This document shows positions 27,058 to 36,112 of a stretch of 64,000 bases of DNA, one piece after another. A program made the translations under genes and the position numbers. Numbering within the stretch: the stretch's first letter is position 1; each line of letters opens with the position of its first letter. A model generated the notes under the pieces. The model was not told the DNA's origin. It saw only the letters and a list, made by a program, of their open reading frames with translations, and searched no databases. Source of the stretch: Saccharopolyspora kobensis (lineage in GTDB: Bacteria; Actinomycetota; Actinomycetes; Mycobacteriales; Pseudonocardiaceae); the NCBI RefSeq assembly GCF_900108315.1, contig NZ_FNVB01000007.1:405673-469672 (forward strand), read 5' to 3'.

Positions 27058-28095
27058 ATGGGTGCCGACGTGACGTTGCTCGCCCAGCAGACGCAACGAG
27101 TGGTCGACAAACTCGATGTTCCGTGGTGGGTGTGGGCCGCCACGCTCGGCGGGTTGGCCCTGCTGCTGTTGCTCGACCTGGTGATCGTGGACCGCAAGCC
27201 GCACGAGGTCACCACGGGTGAAGCGGCCAAGTGGGTCGCCTTCTACGTCGCGTGCGCGATCCTGTTCGGCATCGGTGTCTGGATCTTCGGCGATTCGCAC
27301 TTCGCCATCCAGTACTTCACCGGTTACATCACCGAGTACTCGCTCAGCATCGACAACCTGTTCATCTTCATGGTGATCATGTCGAGCTTCGCGGTGCCGT
27401 CCATCCACCAGCACCGCGTGCTGCTGATCGGCATCCTGCTGGCGCTGGTGATGCGCGGCATCTTCATCGCCGTCGGCGCCGCGCTGATCGCGCAGTTCGT
27501 CTGGATCTTCTTCATCTTCGGCGCGTTCCTGATCTGGACCGCCATCAGCATGGTGCGCAAGAAGGACGAGGACGAGGAGTACGGCGAGAACGCCGTGGTC
27601 CGCTGGGTCCGCAAGGTGTTCCCGGTGACCGACGAGTACCACGGTCACAAGTCGATCGTGAAGATCGACGGCAAGAAGTTCCTGACGCCGATGTTCGTGG
27701 TGATCGTCGCGATCGGCAGCGCCGACCTGCTGTTCGCGGTGGACTCGATCCCGGCGATCTTCGGCATCACCCAGGACCCGTTCCTGGTCTTCGCCGCCAA
27801 CGCCTTCGCGCTGATGGGCCTGCGGCAGCTGTACTTCCTGCTCGGCGGCCTGGTGGACAAGCTGGTCTACCTGTCGGTGGGCCTGGCCGTGATCCTCGGG
27901 TTCATCGGCATCAAGCTGATCATCCACGCGTTCCACGAGTACCACCTGGTGCCGGAGTGGCTGGAGATCACCAACTGGATGTCGCTGGGCTTCATCGTGC
28001 TGGTCCTGGCCATCACGACCTGGGCCAGCCTGGCCAAGGCGAAGAAGAACGGCAGCGAGTCGGAGTCGGCGTCGGAGCAGGCCGAGAAGGCCTGA
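27058..28095 (+). CDS. TerC-family membrane protein (Alx-like, metal exporter)
   Basis: The 345-residue protein has about nine membrane helices and the TerC signature residues: S-L-S-I-D-N-L-F-I-F, A-V-D-S-I-P-A-I-F-G-I-T and N-A-F-A-L-M-G-L-R-Q-L-Y-F. The membrane Asp residues in the first two are thought to bind metal in the family. Members such as Alx and MeeF/MeeY-type proteins export manganese or load it into secreted enzymes. The Mn2+-type riboswitch just upstream supports this role here. The charged C-terminus ends in K-K-N-G-S-E-S-E. The gene is followed by a terminator. Confidence 0.92.
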   Translation: MGADVTLLAQQTQRVVDKLDVPWWVWAATLGGLALLLLLDLVIVDRKPHEVTTGEAAKWVAFYVACAILFGIGVWIFGDSHFAIQYFTGYITEYSLSIDNLFIFMVIMSSFAVPSIHQHRVLLIGILLALVMRGIFIAVGAALIAQFVWIFFIFGAFLIWTAISMVRKKDEDEEYGENAVVRWVRKVFPVTDEYHGHKSIVKIDGKKFLTPMFVVIVAIGSADLLFAVDSIPAIFGITQDPFLVFAANAFALMGLRQLYFLLGGLVDKLVYLSVGLAVILGFIGIKLIIHAFHEYHLVPEWLEITNWMSLGFIVLVLAITTWASLAKAKKNGSESESASEQAEKA

Positions 28096-28109
28096 CCGGT
28101 CGAGCGCAG

Positions 28110-28139
28110 GTGCCCGGGACTCCGCGGAGTCCCGGGCAC
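28110..28139. terminator. Terminator between terC-like and RES genes
   Basis: A perfect 30-bp palindrome (28110-28139), followed by TTT on the plus strand, lies between the converging TerC-like gene (ends 28095) and RES toxin gene (ends 28218). Confidence 0.85.
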
Positions 28140-28217
28140 TTTCGCATCGCGGATGCGGACAGCAGTTCGAGAACACCCGCGGACTCGCACCGCGGAGTGG
28201 GCCTGGAGAACGCCTCG

Positions 28218-28874
28218 TCAGTCCAGCAGGGTGTAGCTGAGTTCCTTGCACACCCTTCCCAGCGGCACGTCCAGTCCCGGGTGGCTCAGGGGCAGCAGGA
28301 CGTCGGGGGAGTCCGGCAGCGCCGTGGCCGCCGGTGGGTCCCACAGGCACAGCGACGGGTTGCCCGCGTCCATCGAGGAGCGGTACCAGAGACCGTCGAG
28401 TTCCGGGTAGGCCGCGCGGATCCCGCGGGCCCAGGCCTGGGTGCGGAGCTTGGGGCCGGTGGCGATCGCCTGCGAGGCTCCCGCGCGGGTCGGCCACAGC
28501 CCGGTCAGGTCCAGCAGCCGCAGCGTCCGACGTGGACGGAACAGCACCAGCTGCGGGCCGCGGGTGCGGCGGTCCACTGTGGAAGTCGCCTGGAACACCT
28601 CTGCGATGCAGGTCTGCACCGACAGCGAGAAGTAGAGGACGCCGTGCTCGCGGGTGACCGTCGGCCCGCCCTGCGCGTTGGGCAGGTGCGGGTCGAAGCG
28701 GGCGTGCGGCAGCGGGCCGGCGTAGCGGAAGCTGTTCCACTGCTGGGGGTGGTTGCCCCCGGTGGTGAACACGCGCACCAGGCGAGTGCCGGCCGGCACC
28801 GCGATCACGTCTTCGGTGCGCCGGAGCATCGCCTGCAGCACTGCCGGCGCAGGCGGCTGGGGTAGCCGTGCCAT
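28218..28874 (-). CDS. RES-domain toxin (NAD+-degrading type)
   Basis: The 218-residue product is a RES-domain protein: R-L-V-R-V-F near residue 30, N-S-F-R-Y-A-G-P-L near 48, the V-L-Y-F-S-L-S-V-Q-T-C-I-A-E-V-F segment carrying the conserved Tyr and Glu, and N-P-S-L-C-L-W late in the chain. RES toxins such as MbcT degrade NAD+ by ADP-ribosyl transfer chemistry. The gene follows the Xre-like antitoxin gene by 39 bp, the usual order for this system. Confidence 0.88.
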   Translation of the reverse strand: MARLPQPPAPAVLQAMLRRTEDVIAVPAGTRLVRVFTTGGNHPQQWNSFRYAGPLPHARFDPHLPNAQGGPTVTREHGVLYFSLSVQTCIAEVFQATSTVDRRTRGPQLVLFRPRRTLRLLDLTGLWPTRAGASQAIATGPKLRTQAWARGIRAAYPELDGLWYRSSMDAGNPSLCLWDPPAATALPDSPDVLLPLSHPGLDVPLGRVCKELSYTLLD

Positions 28875-28913
28875 GGACGTCCTGGAGTGGGGTCTCGAAG
28901 GGAGGGGGATCGC

Positions 28914-29498
28914 TCAGGCCGGGGTGCCGATGGTGGCGGCGAGCGCGGCCACCCGCTGCGGGTCGCCGCCTGCCAGCAGCCACTCGCGCGGGCTCGCGGG
29001 GCGGTCCCCGAGTTCGAGGTCCTCCTGCGGCGTCGTCATGAAGTTGGCCAGCACCAGCGCCGGCTGGTCCACGGGCATCAGCGCGAGCACGCCGTCCAGC
29101 CCGGGGAGCACGTCGGTGTCGGTGAACTGCCACGCGGGCAGCCGCCATCCGCCGCGGTCCTTCCAGCCGATCAGCCGTCGTTCGCTGATCCGGTGCCGGA
29201 TCCGGCTGGTGTCCACCCCGATGCGCTCGGCGGCCTGGTTGACCGAGAGCGCGGTGTCGCGCAGCACGGCCTGTTCGGCGACGGTGCGCGCACGGGGGTC
29301 GGCTTCGGTCTCGCCGAGCGGCGTCAGGTCCAGCCCCGCCTCGCTCAGGGCGACCCGTTCCGCGTCGTTGAAGTGCGCGGCCGGGTCCCCCTGGGGCGAG
29401 GTGAGCTTCTTGGCTGCATCCTCGACCAGTGTCAGGAATTCGTTGGCGGTGACCTTTAAACCGGCACGTGCCAACACGGTCTCCAGCGCGGCTGACAT
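28914..29498 (-). CDS. Xre/MbcA/ParS-type antitoxin
   Basis: The 194-residue protein has a central helix-turn-helix-like region (L-S-V-N-Q-A-A-E-R-I-G-V-D-T-S-R-I-R-H-R-I) followed by a toxin-binding C-terminus ending S-P-R-E-W-L-L-A-G-G-D-P-Q-R-V-A-A-L-A, which is the shape of antitoxins paired with RES toxins. GGAGG precedes the ATG at 29498; the frame extends to 29588 but with no ribosome site. Antitoxins of this group bind both the toxin and the operon promoter. Confidence 0.85.
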   Translation of the reverse strand: MSAALETVLARAGLKVTANEFLTLVEDAAKKLTSPQGDPAAHFNDAERVALSEAGLDLTPLGETEADPRARTVAEQAVLRDTALSVNQAAERIGVDTSRIRHRISERRLIGWKDRGGWRLPAWQFTDTDVLPGLDGVLALMPVDQPALVLANFMTTPQEDLELGDRPASPREWLLAGGDPQRVAALAATIGTPA

Positions 29499-29666
29499 GC
29501 CTCCAGGGTAGCGCTGTTCGCCGGAAATGTGTGCGCGAACGTGCGCCGGGTGCGAAAACTCACTTTTCGTAGCATGTGGATTGCGCACTGTGACGAGTGG
29601 GCGACTCCGGTCGGGTCGTGCGACCGCGTGGTCGTGGGCCGAATGCCCGACCGGAGCCGCCGCCGA

Positions 29667-30647
29667 TTACGGCAGTGCGTCCAAATGCGCCCGAACCGGG
29701 TTGGAGAATCCGTTGCCGCTGCTGGCATCCCAGTTGATGGACCACGTCATGACGCCGCTGAGCTCGGGGCTCGGCTGGGCCGGTGTGTACTGTCCGCAGC
29801 CCTTCGCCGCGGTCAGGCACGTCAGCGCGTTGCCGATCACCGAAGGGTCGACGTAGCCGCTACCGGCCGCCGACGGCGCGGCGGGCAGGCCCAGCGAGAC
29901 CTGGTCCGGCCGCAGCACTTCCAGCAGGTAGCACGCCTGTGCGGTGATGAAGTCGACCGAACCCTGGCTGTAGACGCCGCCGTCGCAGCCGTTCATCGAA
30001 CCCGAGTTGTAGTACTGGGTGTGCACGACGGTGATGACGTCCTTGAGGTTGTTGATGAGCTGCATGTAGGACCCGCCGGGCTGCACGTCGAGCGTTTGCG
30101 GGGCCATGGTCAGCAGGAATCCGTCGCCCACCTTCGCGTGCAACTGCTGAACGGCACTGGTGGTGTTGGGAACGTTGAGGCCGTGCTCCAGGTCGATGTC
30201 CAACCCGTCGATGCCGTAATCGGTGAGAATTTTTCCAACCGAATCGACGAAGTTGGTCACGTTGGCAGGCGAGCTCAGGTCGACGTTGCCCAGTTCGCCG
30301 CCGATGGACAGCACGAACGACTTGCCCTCGGCCTTCTTCGCGGCGATGTCGGCCTTGAGCTGGTCGTCGGTGTAGCCACCGAGCGCGTCGGACAGCTTCG
30401 GGTCGACGTTGAAGGTGACCGCGCCGGGGCGGGCCGGGTCGGCGTTGGCGAATGCCAGTGCGATCAGGTCGTAGTTCGGCGAGATGTCGCTGACCTTGAG
30501 CGGTTTGGCGGCGTTGACGAAGTTCTGCCAGTAGCCGGTGAGCTGGTGCTTCGGCAGGGCCTGCGGTGCCGCGGCCGTGGCGGCGGCCGGTGCGAGCGCG
30601 AGTGCGGTCAGGGCCGCCGCGGCCAGGGTGGCCAGGCGTCTCATCAT
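29667..30647 (-). CDS. Secreted GH18 chitinase
   Basis: The 326-residue enzyme has a clear signal peptide (residues 1-27, ending A-T-A-A-A-P) and a single GH18 catalytic barrel. The motif D-G-L-D-I-D-L-E spans 147-154 with Glu154 as the catalytic acid, S-I-G-G is at about 114-117, and M-x-W-S-I-N-W-D near the C-terminus is the late-barrel tryptophan element. There is no carbohydrate-binding or fibronectin domain, so it probably acts on soluble or accessible chitin, as do the short actinomycete GH18 enzymes. It is transcribed alone. Confidence 0.95.
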   Translation of the reverse strand: MMRRLATLAAAALTALALAPAAATAAAPQALPKHQLTGYWQNFVNAAKPLKVSDISPNYDLIALAFANADPARPGAVTFNVDPKLSDALGGYTDDQLKADIAAKKAEGKSFVLSIGGELGNVDLSSPANVTNFVDSVGKILTDYGIDGLDIDLEHGLNVPNTTSAVQQLHAKVGDGFLLTMAPQTLDVQPGGSYMQLINNLKDVITVVHTQYYNSGSMNGCDGGVYSQGSVDFITAQACYLLEVLRPDQVSLGLPAAPSAAGSGYVDPSVIGNALTCLTAAKGCGQYTPAQPSPELSGVMTWSINWDASSGNGFSNPVRAHLDALP

Positions 30648-30858
30648 CGAGACCTCCGGGGGATCGGTGCCGGATGCGTCTTCGAAAAATGGACTAGACC
30701 AGCTGGCCGGTCAACGGTTTGGCGAGCTTGCGAAGCGCCGGGAGGGTTGACGCGGCCGGGCGCGGGTCGTTGACTGGACGTACCGACTGGTCGGTCTCAA
30801 CGTGGGGCTCCGCGGCGGCGAGATCCTGACGAGGGGTCGAGGGAGAGGAAGGGTGCAG

Positions 30859-31614
30859 ATGAGCAAGCGCTTCGACGGCCGGGTGGCGATCGTGACCGGC
30901 GCCAGCCGGGGCATCGGCCTGGCCATCGCCGAGCGGCTGGTGGCCGAGGGCGCGAAGGTGACCGTGACCGCGCGCAAGCCCGAGCCGCTGGCCGAGGCGG
31001 TCGCCGGGCTGGGCGGCGCCGAGCACGCGCTCGGGATCGCCGGGAAGGCCGACGACGCCGAGCACCGGGCCGAGGCGGTCGCCCGGACGGTCGAGGCGTT
31101 CGGCCGGGTGGACCTGCTGGTCAACAACACCGGGATCAACCCGGCCTACGGGCCGCTGCTCGACGTGGACCCCGCCGTCGCGCGCAAGTCGCTGGAGGTC
31201 AACGTGCTCGCCGCGCTGGCCTGGACCCAGCTGGTCCACCGGGCGTGGATGGCCGAGCACGGCGGTTCGGTGCTCAACGTGTCCTCTGTGGCCGGTGTGC
31301 GGCCGGCGCCCGGGATCGGCTTCTACGGGGCCACCAAGGCGATGCTGGCCTACATCACCAAGGACCTCGCGGTGGAGCTCGGCCCGAAGGTCCGGGTCAA
31401 CGCCATCGCGCCGGCGGTGGTCAAGACGCAGTTCGCCACCGCGCTCTACGAGGGGCGCGAGGAAGAGGTGGCCGCGCAGTACCCGTTGCAGCGCCTGGGA
31501 GTTCCCTCCGACATCAGCGGTGCGGCGGCGTTCCTGCTCTCCGACGAGGCTTCCTGGATCACCGGGCAGGTCCTGGTGCTCGACGGCGGCGTGACGCTGA
31601 GGGGCGGTGTGTGA
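30859..31614 (+). CDS. SDR-family oxidoreductase
   Basis: The 251-residue short-chain dehydrogenase has T-G-A-S-R-G-I-G for cofactor binding, N-N-T-G in place of N-N-A-G, and the catalytic S-S-V...Y-G-A-T-K (Tyr and Lys four apart). The ATG at 30859 has GAGGAAGG upstream; the frame starts earlier at 30802 without support. It overlaps the next SDR gene by 8 bp, and a TetR gene and an acyl-CoA ligase gene follow. Confidence 0.92.
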   Translation: MSKRFDGRVAIVTGASRGIGLAIAERLVAEGAKVTVTARKPEPLAEAVAGLGGAEHALGIAGKADDAEHRAEAVARTVEAFGRVDLLVNNTGINPAYGPLLDVDPAVARKSLEVNVLAALAWTQLVHRAWMAEHGGSVLNVSSVAGVRPAPGIGFYGATKAMLAYITKDLAVELGPKVRVNAIAPAVVKTQFATALYEGREEEVAAQYPLQRLGVPSDISGAAAFLLSDEASWITGQVLVLDGGVTLRGGV

Positions 31615-32380
31615 GGTGCGGCTCGACGGCTCGGCCGTGGTGATCACCGGTGCGGGCAACGGCATCGGCGCGGCGATGGCCCGCAAGTTCGCCGGGCTCG
31701 GGGCGAACGTCGTACTGGCCGATGTGGACGCCGAAGCCGTTCAGCGGGTGGCGGCGGAGGTCGGCGGCCTGGCCGTGCCGGGCGACGCCGCGAGCGAGGA
31801 CGGGGTTCGCGCGCTGGTCGGCGCGGCGCTCGGCGAGCTCGGGCGCATCGACCTGTTCTGCGCCAACGCCGGGATCTCCCGCGGCGGCGGCCCGGAGGCC
31901 GACGAGTCGGCGTGGGCCGATTCCTGGGAGGTCAACGTGATGGCGCACGTCCGCGCGGCCCGCGCGGTGCTGCCGCACTGGCTGGAGCGCGGGCAGGGGC
32001 ACTTCCTGGCCACGGTGTCGGCGGCCGGGCTGCTGACCATGCTGGACGCCGCGCCGTACTCGGTGACCAAGCACGCCGCGCTCGGCTTCGCCGAGTGGAT
32101 GGCGATCACCTACGCGGACAAGGGCATCACCGTGCAGGCGCTGTGCCCGCAGGGCGTGCGCACGAACATGCTCGGCAGCAGCGGGAGCACCGGCAAGACG
32201 CTGCTCGACGACGGGGCGCTGGAACCCGAGCAGGTCGCCGACCTGGTCGCCGACTCGCTGGACGGCGGCGAGTTCCTGGTCCTGCCGCACCCGGAGGTCG
32301 CCGACTACTACGCGTTGCGCGCCGGTCAGCCGCAGCGGTGGCAGGCGGGCATGCGCAAGCTCCAGCGCAAGCTGGGCTGA
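31607..32380 (+). CDS. SDR-family oxidoreductase
   Basis: The 257-residue protein has T-G-A-G-N-G-I-G at the N-terminus and Y-S-V-T-K in the active site, with N-A-G-I in the N-x-A-G position. The GTG at 31607 overlaps the first SDR gene; a second GTG at 31616 is an alternative start. The two SDRs differ enough to act on different steps or substrates. With the ligase downstream they suggest reduction or oxidation of a hydroxyacyl-CoA or a hydrophobic alcohol. Confidence 0.9.
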   Translation: MCEVRLDGSAVVITGAGNGIGAAMARKFAGLGANVVLADVDAEAVQRVAAEVGGLAVPGDAASEDGVRALVGAALGELGRIDLFCANAGISRGGGPEADESAWADSWEVNVMAHVRAARAVLPHWLERGQGHFLATVSAAGLLTMLDAAPYSVTKHAALGFAEWMAITYADKGITVQALCPQGVRTNMLGSSGSTGKTLLDDGALEPEQVADLVADSLDGGEFLVLPHPEVADYYALRAGQPQRWQAGMRKLQRKLG

Positions 32381-32427
32381 TCCCGCCGGTCCGCCGCGCG
32401 GCGGACCGGCGGCTCGATACGCTGAAA

Positions 32428-32630
32428 GCCTGTCGGCGAATGCCGTCCGCGTCCTGGGAAGCGGCGGCGGCCGCTTGCACCCACCTACGTAAGGTGACCA
32501 CCGGCGGGTTCTGAGCGGTTTCCTGGCGAGGACGGCCCCTGCACCGTGCACTGGTCGTGCATCAGGAGGGGCAGCAGTCCGGGAAGCGCTCAGGCCCGCC
32601 GAGCGACCACACAACGCAACCACCAACAGG
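32428..32630 (+). repeat. Dispersed intergenic repeat, copy B
   Basis: The roughly 280-bp gap between the SDR and TetR genes is almost filled by a copy of the repeat at 1285-1475, with the same ordered blocks CTGTCGGCG, GCGGGTTCTGAG, CCTGGCGAGGACGGCCCC and ATCAGGAGGGGCAGCAGTCC. Copy B has about 20 bp more between the last two blocks (GTGCACTGGTCGTGC), which makes a small inverted repeat. Confidence 0.6.
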
Positions 32631-32660
32631 TTCTGAGCGGGACCGACAGGGGAGGTAGAC

Positions 32661-33278
32661 ATGGCGCGGGTGGCCAGCGGCCGCACCACTGCCGCGACGG
32701 CGGCGGGGGACGAGCCGGTCCCGCAGCGATTGCTCTCGGTGGCGACGCGGTTGTTCGCCGAGCAGGGCTACGAGCTGACCTCGGTGCAGCAGATCGTCGA
32801 CGCCGCCGGCGTCACGAAGGGGGCGATGTACCACTACTTCGGCTCCAAGGACGACCTGCTCTACGAGATCTACGCGCGCGTCCTGCGCGTCCAGCACGCG
32901 CGGATGGAGAGCGCGGCGGCCGCCGACGCCCCGGTGCAGGAGCGGTTGCACGCGGTGGCCGCCGACGTGGTCGCCACCACGGCGGCCAACCTGGACGACA
33001 CGAAGATCTTCTTCCGCTCCATGCACCTGCTGCACCCCGACAAGCAGGCCGAGGTCCGCGCGGAGCGCCGCCGCTACCACGAGCGGGTGTGCGCGCTGAT
33101 CGAGGAGGGCCAGCGCGCCGGGGTGTTCCGGGCGGACAAGTCGCCGGACCTGGTGGTGGACTTCTTCTTCGGCGCGGTGCACCACCTGGGCACTTGGTTC
33201 CGCCAGGACGGCGAGCTCACCGGGCAGGACGTGGGGGAGCAGTTCGCCGACCTGCTGCTGGCCTCGCTGCGGCCCTGA
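32661..33278 (+). CDS. TetR-family transcriptional regulator
   Basis: The 205-residue protein has a typical TetR DNA-binding helix set at residues 20-65 (F-A-E-Q-G-Y-E-L-T-S-V-Q-Q-I-V through T-K-G-A-M-Y-H-Y-F-G-S-K-D-D-L-L-Y-E-I) and a KstR2/FadR-like ligand-binding tail (V-V-D-F-F-F-G-A-V-H-H-L-G-T-W-F). GGGAGG precedes the ATG. It sits between the SDR pair and an acyl-CoA ligase, so an acyl-CoA ligand is likely but not shown. Confidence 0.93.
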   Translation: MARVASGRTTAATAAGDEPVPQRLLSVATRLFAEQGYELTSVQQIVDAAGVTKGAMYHYFGSKDDLLYEIYARVLRVQHARMESAAAADAPVQERLHAVAADVVATTAANLDDTKIFFRSMHLLHPDKQAEVRAERRRYHERVCALIEEGQRAGVFRADKSPDLVVDFFFGAVHHLGTWFRQDGELTGQDVGEQFADLLLASLRP

Positions 33279-33387
33279 TCCCGGTACCGGTCAACGGTTT
33301 TCACCTTGACCGCGCGGTGCCGAGGTGCGAGATTCCCAGCAGTCGCGGAAGAACGCCGACGTTCCCGCTCCGGACTCTGGTGGTCAG

Positions 33388-35019
33388 ATGAGCAGCTACG
33401 CGCAACGACCTTGGCTGGCCCACTACGGCGACCTCCCGGCGGATGTCGAAGCCGAGCACGGCACCGTCCTCGACCTGTTCCGGGCCGCGGTGTCCCGCGC
33501 TCCGGAAGCCGCGGCGATCCGCTACTTCGACGGCGAGCTCACCGTGGCCGAAGTGGACGCGGCCTCCGATGCGCTCGCGGTCGCGTTGCAGGACAACGGT
33601 TTCCGGCAGGGCGACCGGCTCGGCGTCTACGTGCAGAACGACCCCGCGTTCGTGATCGCCGTGGTGGCCGCGTGGAAGGCCGGGGGCGCCGCGGTGGTCA
33701 TCAACCCGATGAACAAGGCGCGGGAGCTCACCTACCTGCTGGCCGATTCGGGCGCCACCGCGCTGCTGTGCCTGGACGAGCTGCACGACTCGGTCGCGCG
33801 CGAGGTCCTCGCCTCGGGTGCCACGCGGGTGTCGACCGTCATCACGTGCTCGGCGCAGGACTGGCGGCCCGGCGCGGCACCGCGGGCCGGCGGGGAAGCC
33901 CTGGACATGCTCGGAATCGTCGAGCGCAATGCCGGGCGCGAGCCGGTGGCCGAGCCGCCGTCGCCCGACGACGTCGCGGTGCTCACCTACACCTCGGGCA
34001 CGACCGGTGAACCCAAGGGTGCGATGAACACCCACGCCGTGATCGCGTTCAACGCGCAGGCCTTCCGCGACTGGATGGGGCTGACCCCGGCCGACAGCGT
34101 GCTGGGCGTCGCACCGCTGTTCCACATCACCGGACTGGTCGGGCACTTCGCGCTGTCCCTGCTGGTGCCGTGCCCGCTGGTGCTGACCCACCGGTTCCAG
34201 CCCGAGGTGGTCCTGGAGGCGATCCGCAGGCACCGGCCCACCTTCACCATCGGCGCCATCACCGCGTTCATCGCCCTGGCCGCGGTGGACGGCGTGTCGC
34301 CGGCGGACTTCCGGTCGTTCCGGCTGGTCTACTCCGGCGGCGCGCCGGTGCCGCCAGCGGTCAACCAGCGGTTCCTGGAGCGCACCGGCCACTACGTCCA
34401 CAACGCCTACGGCCTGACCGAGACGACCTCGATCACCCACCTCGTGCCCCCGGGCGCGCGGGCGCCGGTGGATCCCACCTCCGGCGCGCTGTCGATCGGC
34501 CTGCCGATCTTCAACACGGTGGCGCGGATCCTCGACGACGAGGACGCGGAGGTCCCGGTGGGGCAGGTGGGCGAGATCGCGATCTCCGGCCCGCAGGTGG
34601 TGCCCGGGTACTGGGGCAAGCCCGAAGCGACGGCGGCGGCCCTGCCGAACGGCGAGCTGCGCACCGGCGACGTCGGCTTCATGGACGCCGACGGCTGGTT
34701 CTACGTGGTGGACCGCAAGAAGGACCTGATCAACGCGGCCGGTTACAAGGTGTGGCCGCGCGAAGTGGAGGACGTCCTCTACGAGCATCCGGCCGTGCTG
34801 GAAGCGGCGGTGGTGGGGGCGCCCGATCCGTACCGCGGCGAGACGGTCGAGGCCTTCGTCGCCCTGAAGCCGGGAGCGTCGGCGACGACGGACGACCTGC
34901 TGGCCCACTGCAGGAACCAGCTGGCGGCCTACAAGTACCCGCGCCGGATCGAACTGCTGCCGGAACTGCCCAAGACCTCGACCGGGAAGATCCTCCGCCG
35001 CGCTCTGCGCGACCGCTAG
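33388..35019 (+). CDS. Acyl-CoA ligase (AMP-forming, FadD-like)
   Basis: The 543-residue enzyme joins a carboxylic acid to CoA through an acyl-AMP. It has the P-loop-like Y-T-S-G-T-T-G-E-P-K at 201-210, A-Y-G-L-T-E-T-T for adenine binding, R-T-G-D-V-G-F-M-D-A-D-G, and the C-terminal P-K-T-S-T-G-K-I-L-R-R with the catalytic Lys. The ATG at 33388 begins a normal N-terminus; an earlier in-frame GTG at 33325 lacks support. It ends 4 bp from the converging DJ-1-like gene. It probably primes substrates for the surrounding beta-oxidation enzymes. Confidence 0.94.
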   Translation: MSSYAQRPWLAHYGDLPADVEAEHGTVLDLFRAAVSRAPEAAAIRYFDGELTVAEVDAASDALAVALQDNGFRQGDRLGVYVQNDPAFVIAVVAAWKAGGAAVVINPMNKARELTYLLADSGATALLCLDELHDSVAREVLASGATRVSTVITCSAQDWRPGAAPRAGGEALDMLGIVERNAGREPVAEPPSPDDVAVLTYTSGTTGEPKGAMNTHAVIAFNAQAFRDWMGLTPADSVLGVAPLFHITGLVGHFALSLLVPCPLVLTHRFQPEVVLEAIRRHRPTFTIGAITAFIALAAVDGVSPADFRSFRLVYSGGAPVPPAVNQRFLERTGHYVHNAYGLTETTSITHLVPPGARAPVDPTSGALSIGLPIFNTVARILDDEDAEVPVGQVGEIAISGPQVVPGYWGKPEATAAALPNGELRTGDVGFMDADGWFYVVDRKKDLINAAGYKVWPREVEDVLYEHPAVLEAAVVGAPDPYRGETVEAFVALKPGASATTDDLLAHCRNQLAAYKYPRRIELLPELPKTSTGKILRRALRDR

Positions 35020-35023
35020 CCGC

Positions 35024-35713
35024 TCAGCCCAGCTTCGCGACCACGGCTTCCGCGACGGCCTTGGCGCTGCCCGGGTTCTGACCGGTGATCAGGGTGCCGT
35101 CCTCGACGACGTGGGTTTCGAACGGCACGGCGGCGGTGGAGTAGTGCGCGCCGCGCTCGACCAGCTCGTCCTGCAGGCTGTAGGGCACCACCTGCTCGCG
35201 CTTGGCCAGTTCCTCCTCCGGCCAGGAGAACCCGGTGACGTTCCGCCCGCTGACCAGGTGCTCGCCGCTGCCGAGCTTGGCGCTGAGCAGCCCGCACGCT
35301 CCGTGGCAGACCGATGAGACGACCTTGCCGGACTCGTGGAACTCGCGGAGCAGCGCGGCCAGCCGCTCGCTGCGCGGGAAGTCGAACATCACTCCGTGCC
35401 CGCCGGTGAGGTAGATGGCGTCGTAGTCGGCGGCGTCCACCTCGGCCACGGAGGGGGTGTCGCGCAGCCGGTCCATGAACTCCCGGTCGGCGTAGCGCCG
35501 GTCGGTGCCGAGTTCGGCGAGCACGTCGTGGCTCAGGCTCTCCGGGTCGAGCGGGACGTACCCGCCGTCGATGCCGGCGATGGTGCAGCTGTGGCCCGCG
35601 CGTTCGGCGACGTCGTAGAAGTGGGTCAGCTCGCCGAGCCAGAGGCCGGTGCGGAATCCGGCCCGCTCGTACTCGCCGACGTTGGTCACGATGATCAGGA
35701 TCCGCTTGGTCAT
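35024..35713 (-). CDS. DJ-1/PfpI-family protein (Hsp31-like)
   Basis: The 229-residue protein has the class I glutamine-amidotransferase-like fold with the nucleophilic elbow S-V-C-H-G-A-C-G-L-L, where Cys136 and His137 are the likely catalytic pair, and the Glu in W-L-G-E-L-T near residue 28. Hsp31-type members act as glyoxalase III, deglycases or chaperones. It is transcribed alone, towards the acyl-CoA ligase gene. Confidence 0.9.
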   Translation of the reverse strand: MTKRILIIVTNVGEYERAGFRTGLWLGELTHFYDVAERAGHSCTIAGIDGGYVPLDPESLSHDVLAELGTDRRYADREFMDRLRDTPSVAEVDAADYDAIYLTGGHGVMFDFPRSERLAALLREFHESGKVVSSVCHGACGLLSAKLGSGEHLVSGRNVTGFSWPEEELAKREQVVPYSLQDELVERGAHYSTAAVPFETHVVEDGTLITGQNPGSAKAVAEAVVAKLG

Positions 35714-36010
35714 GATCGGTGCTCCTCGCGGTCGTCTCGGCACCGTTGTGGCGCTACCACTGTCCCGTGCGGCGAGGCTCCCCGCAGCGATGTGAACGAT
35801 CTTCGCTTCTTGCTGTGGCTTCAGTGTCGAGCGAAATAAATCCGAAGACGATTCGGGCCCGGCGGTACCGGTTCGCCGTGGAGGGTTGCGCCGCGCGTGG
35901 TCGGGGAGGTTCGCTACCGCTTGCCCTTCACGTCTGTCTCATCGCAGGAGCGAGCATGAGACCCCTTGTGCCGACCCCAGCCCTGCTCAACCGCACCTCA
36001 GAGGACCGTG

Positions 36011-36112
36011 ATGCCGCCCGGCCGCAAGAAACCCCGCAACGCAAGATCGACCCCGCACGCGACCACCGCTGAAAAACGCGGAGAGGCGGGACTGAGAGGC
36101 GGTACAGCATGA
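36011..36112 (+). CDS. Small leader peptide translationally coupled to the AbgT-type transporter
   Basis: A 33-codon reading frame starts at ATG 36011 with AGAGGA 5 bp upstream, and its TGA stop overlaps the ATG of the transporter gene (ATGA at 36109-36112). The peptide starts M-P-P-G-R-K-K-P-R-N-A-R and ends R-G-G-T-A. A homologous frame at 40636-40547 (minus strand) has the same start context, the same ATGA overlap and 19 of 29 identical residues. Six of the codons that differ do so only at a silent third position. This argues for selection on the peptide. It has no similarity to any protein I know. Confidence 0.6.
   Translation: MPPGRKKPRNARSTPHATTAEKRGEAGLRGGTA

Noticed and set aside
30802..30858. 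Longer N-terminus of the first SDR
   Set aside because: The added 19 residues precede the Rossmann motif with Arg/Gly-rich sequence, and the ATG at 30859 has a ribosome site.
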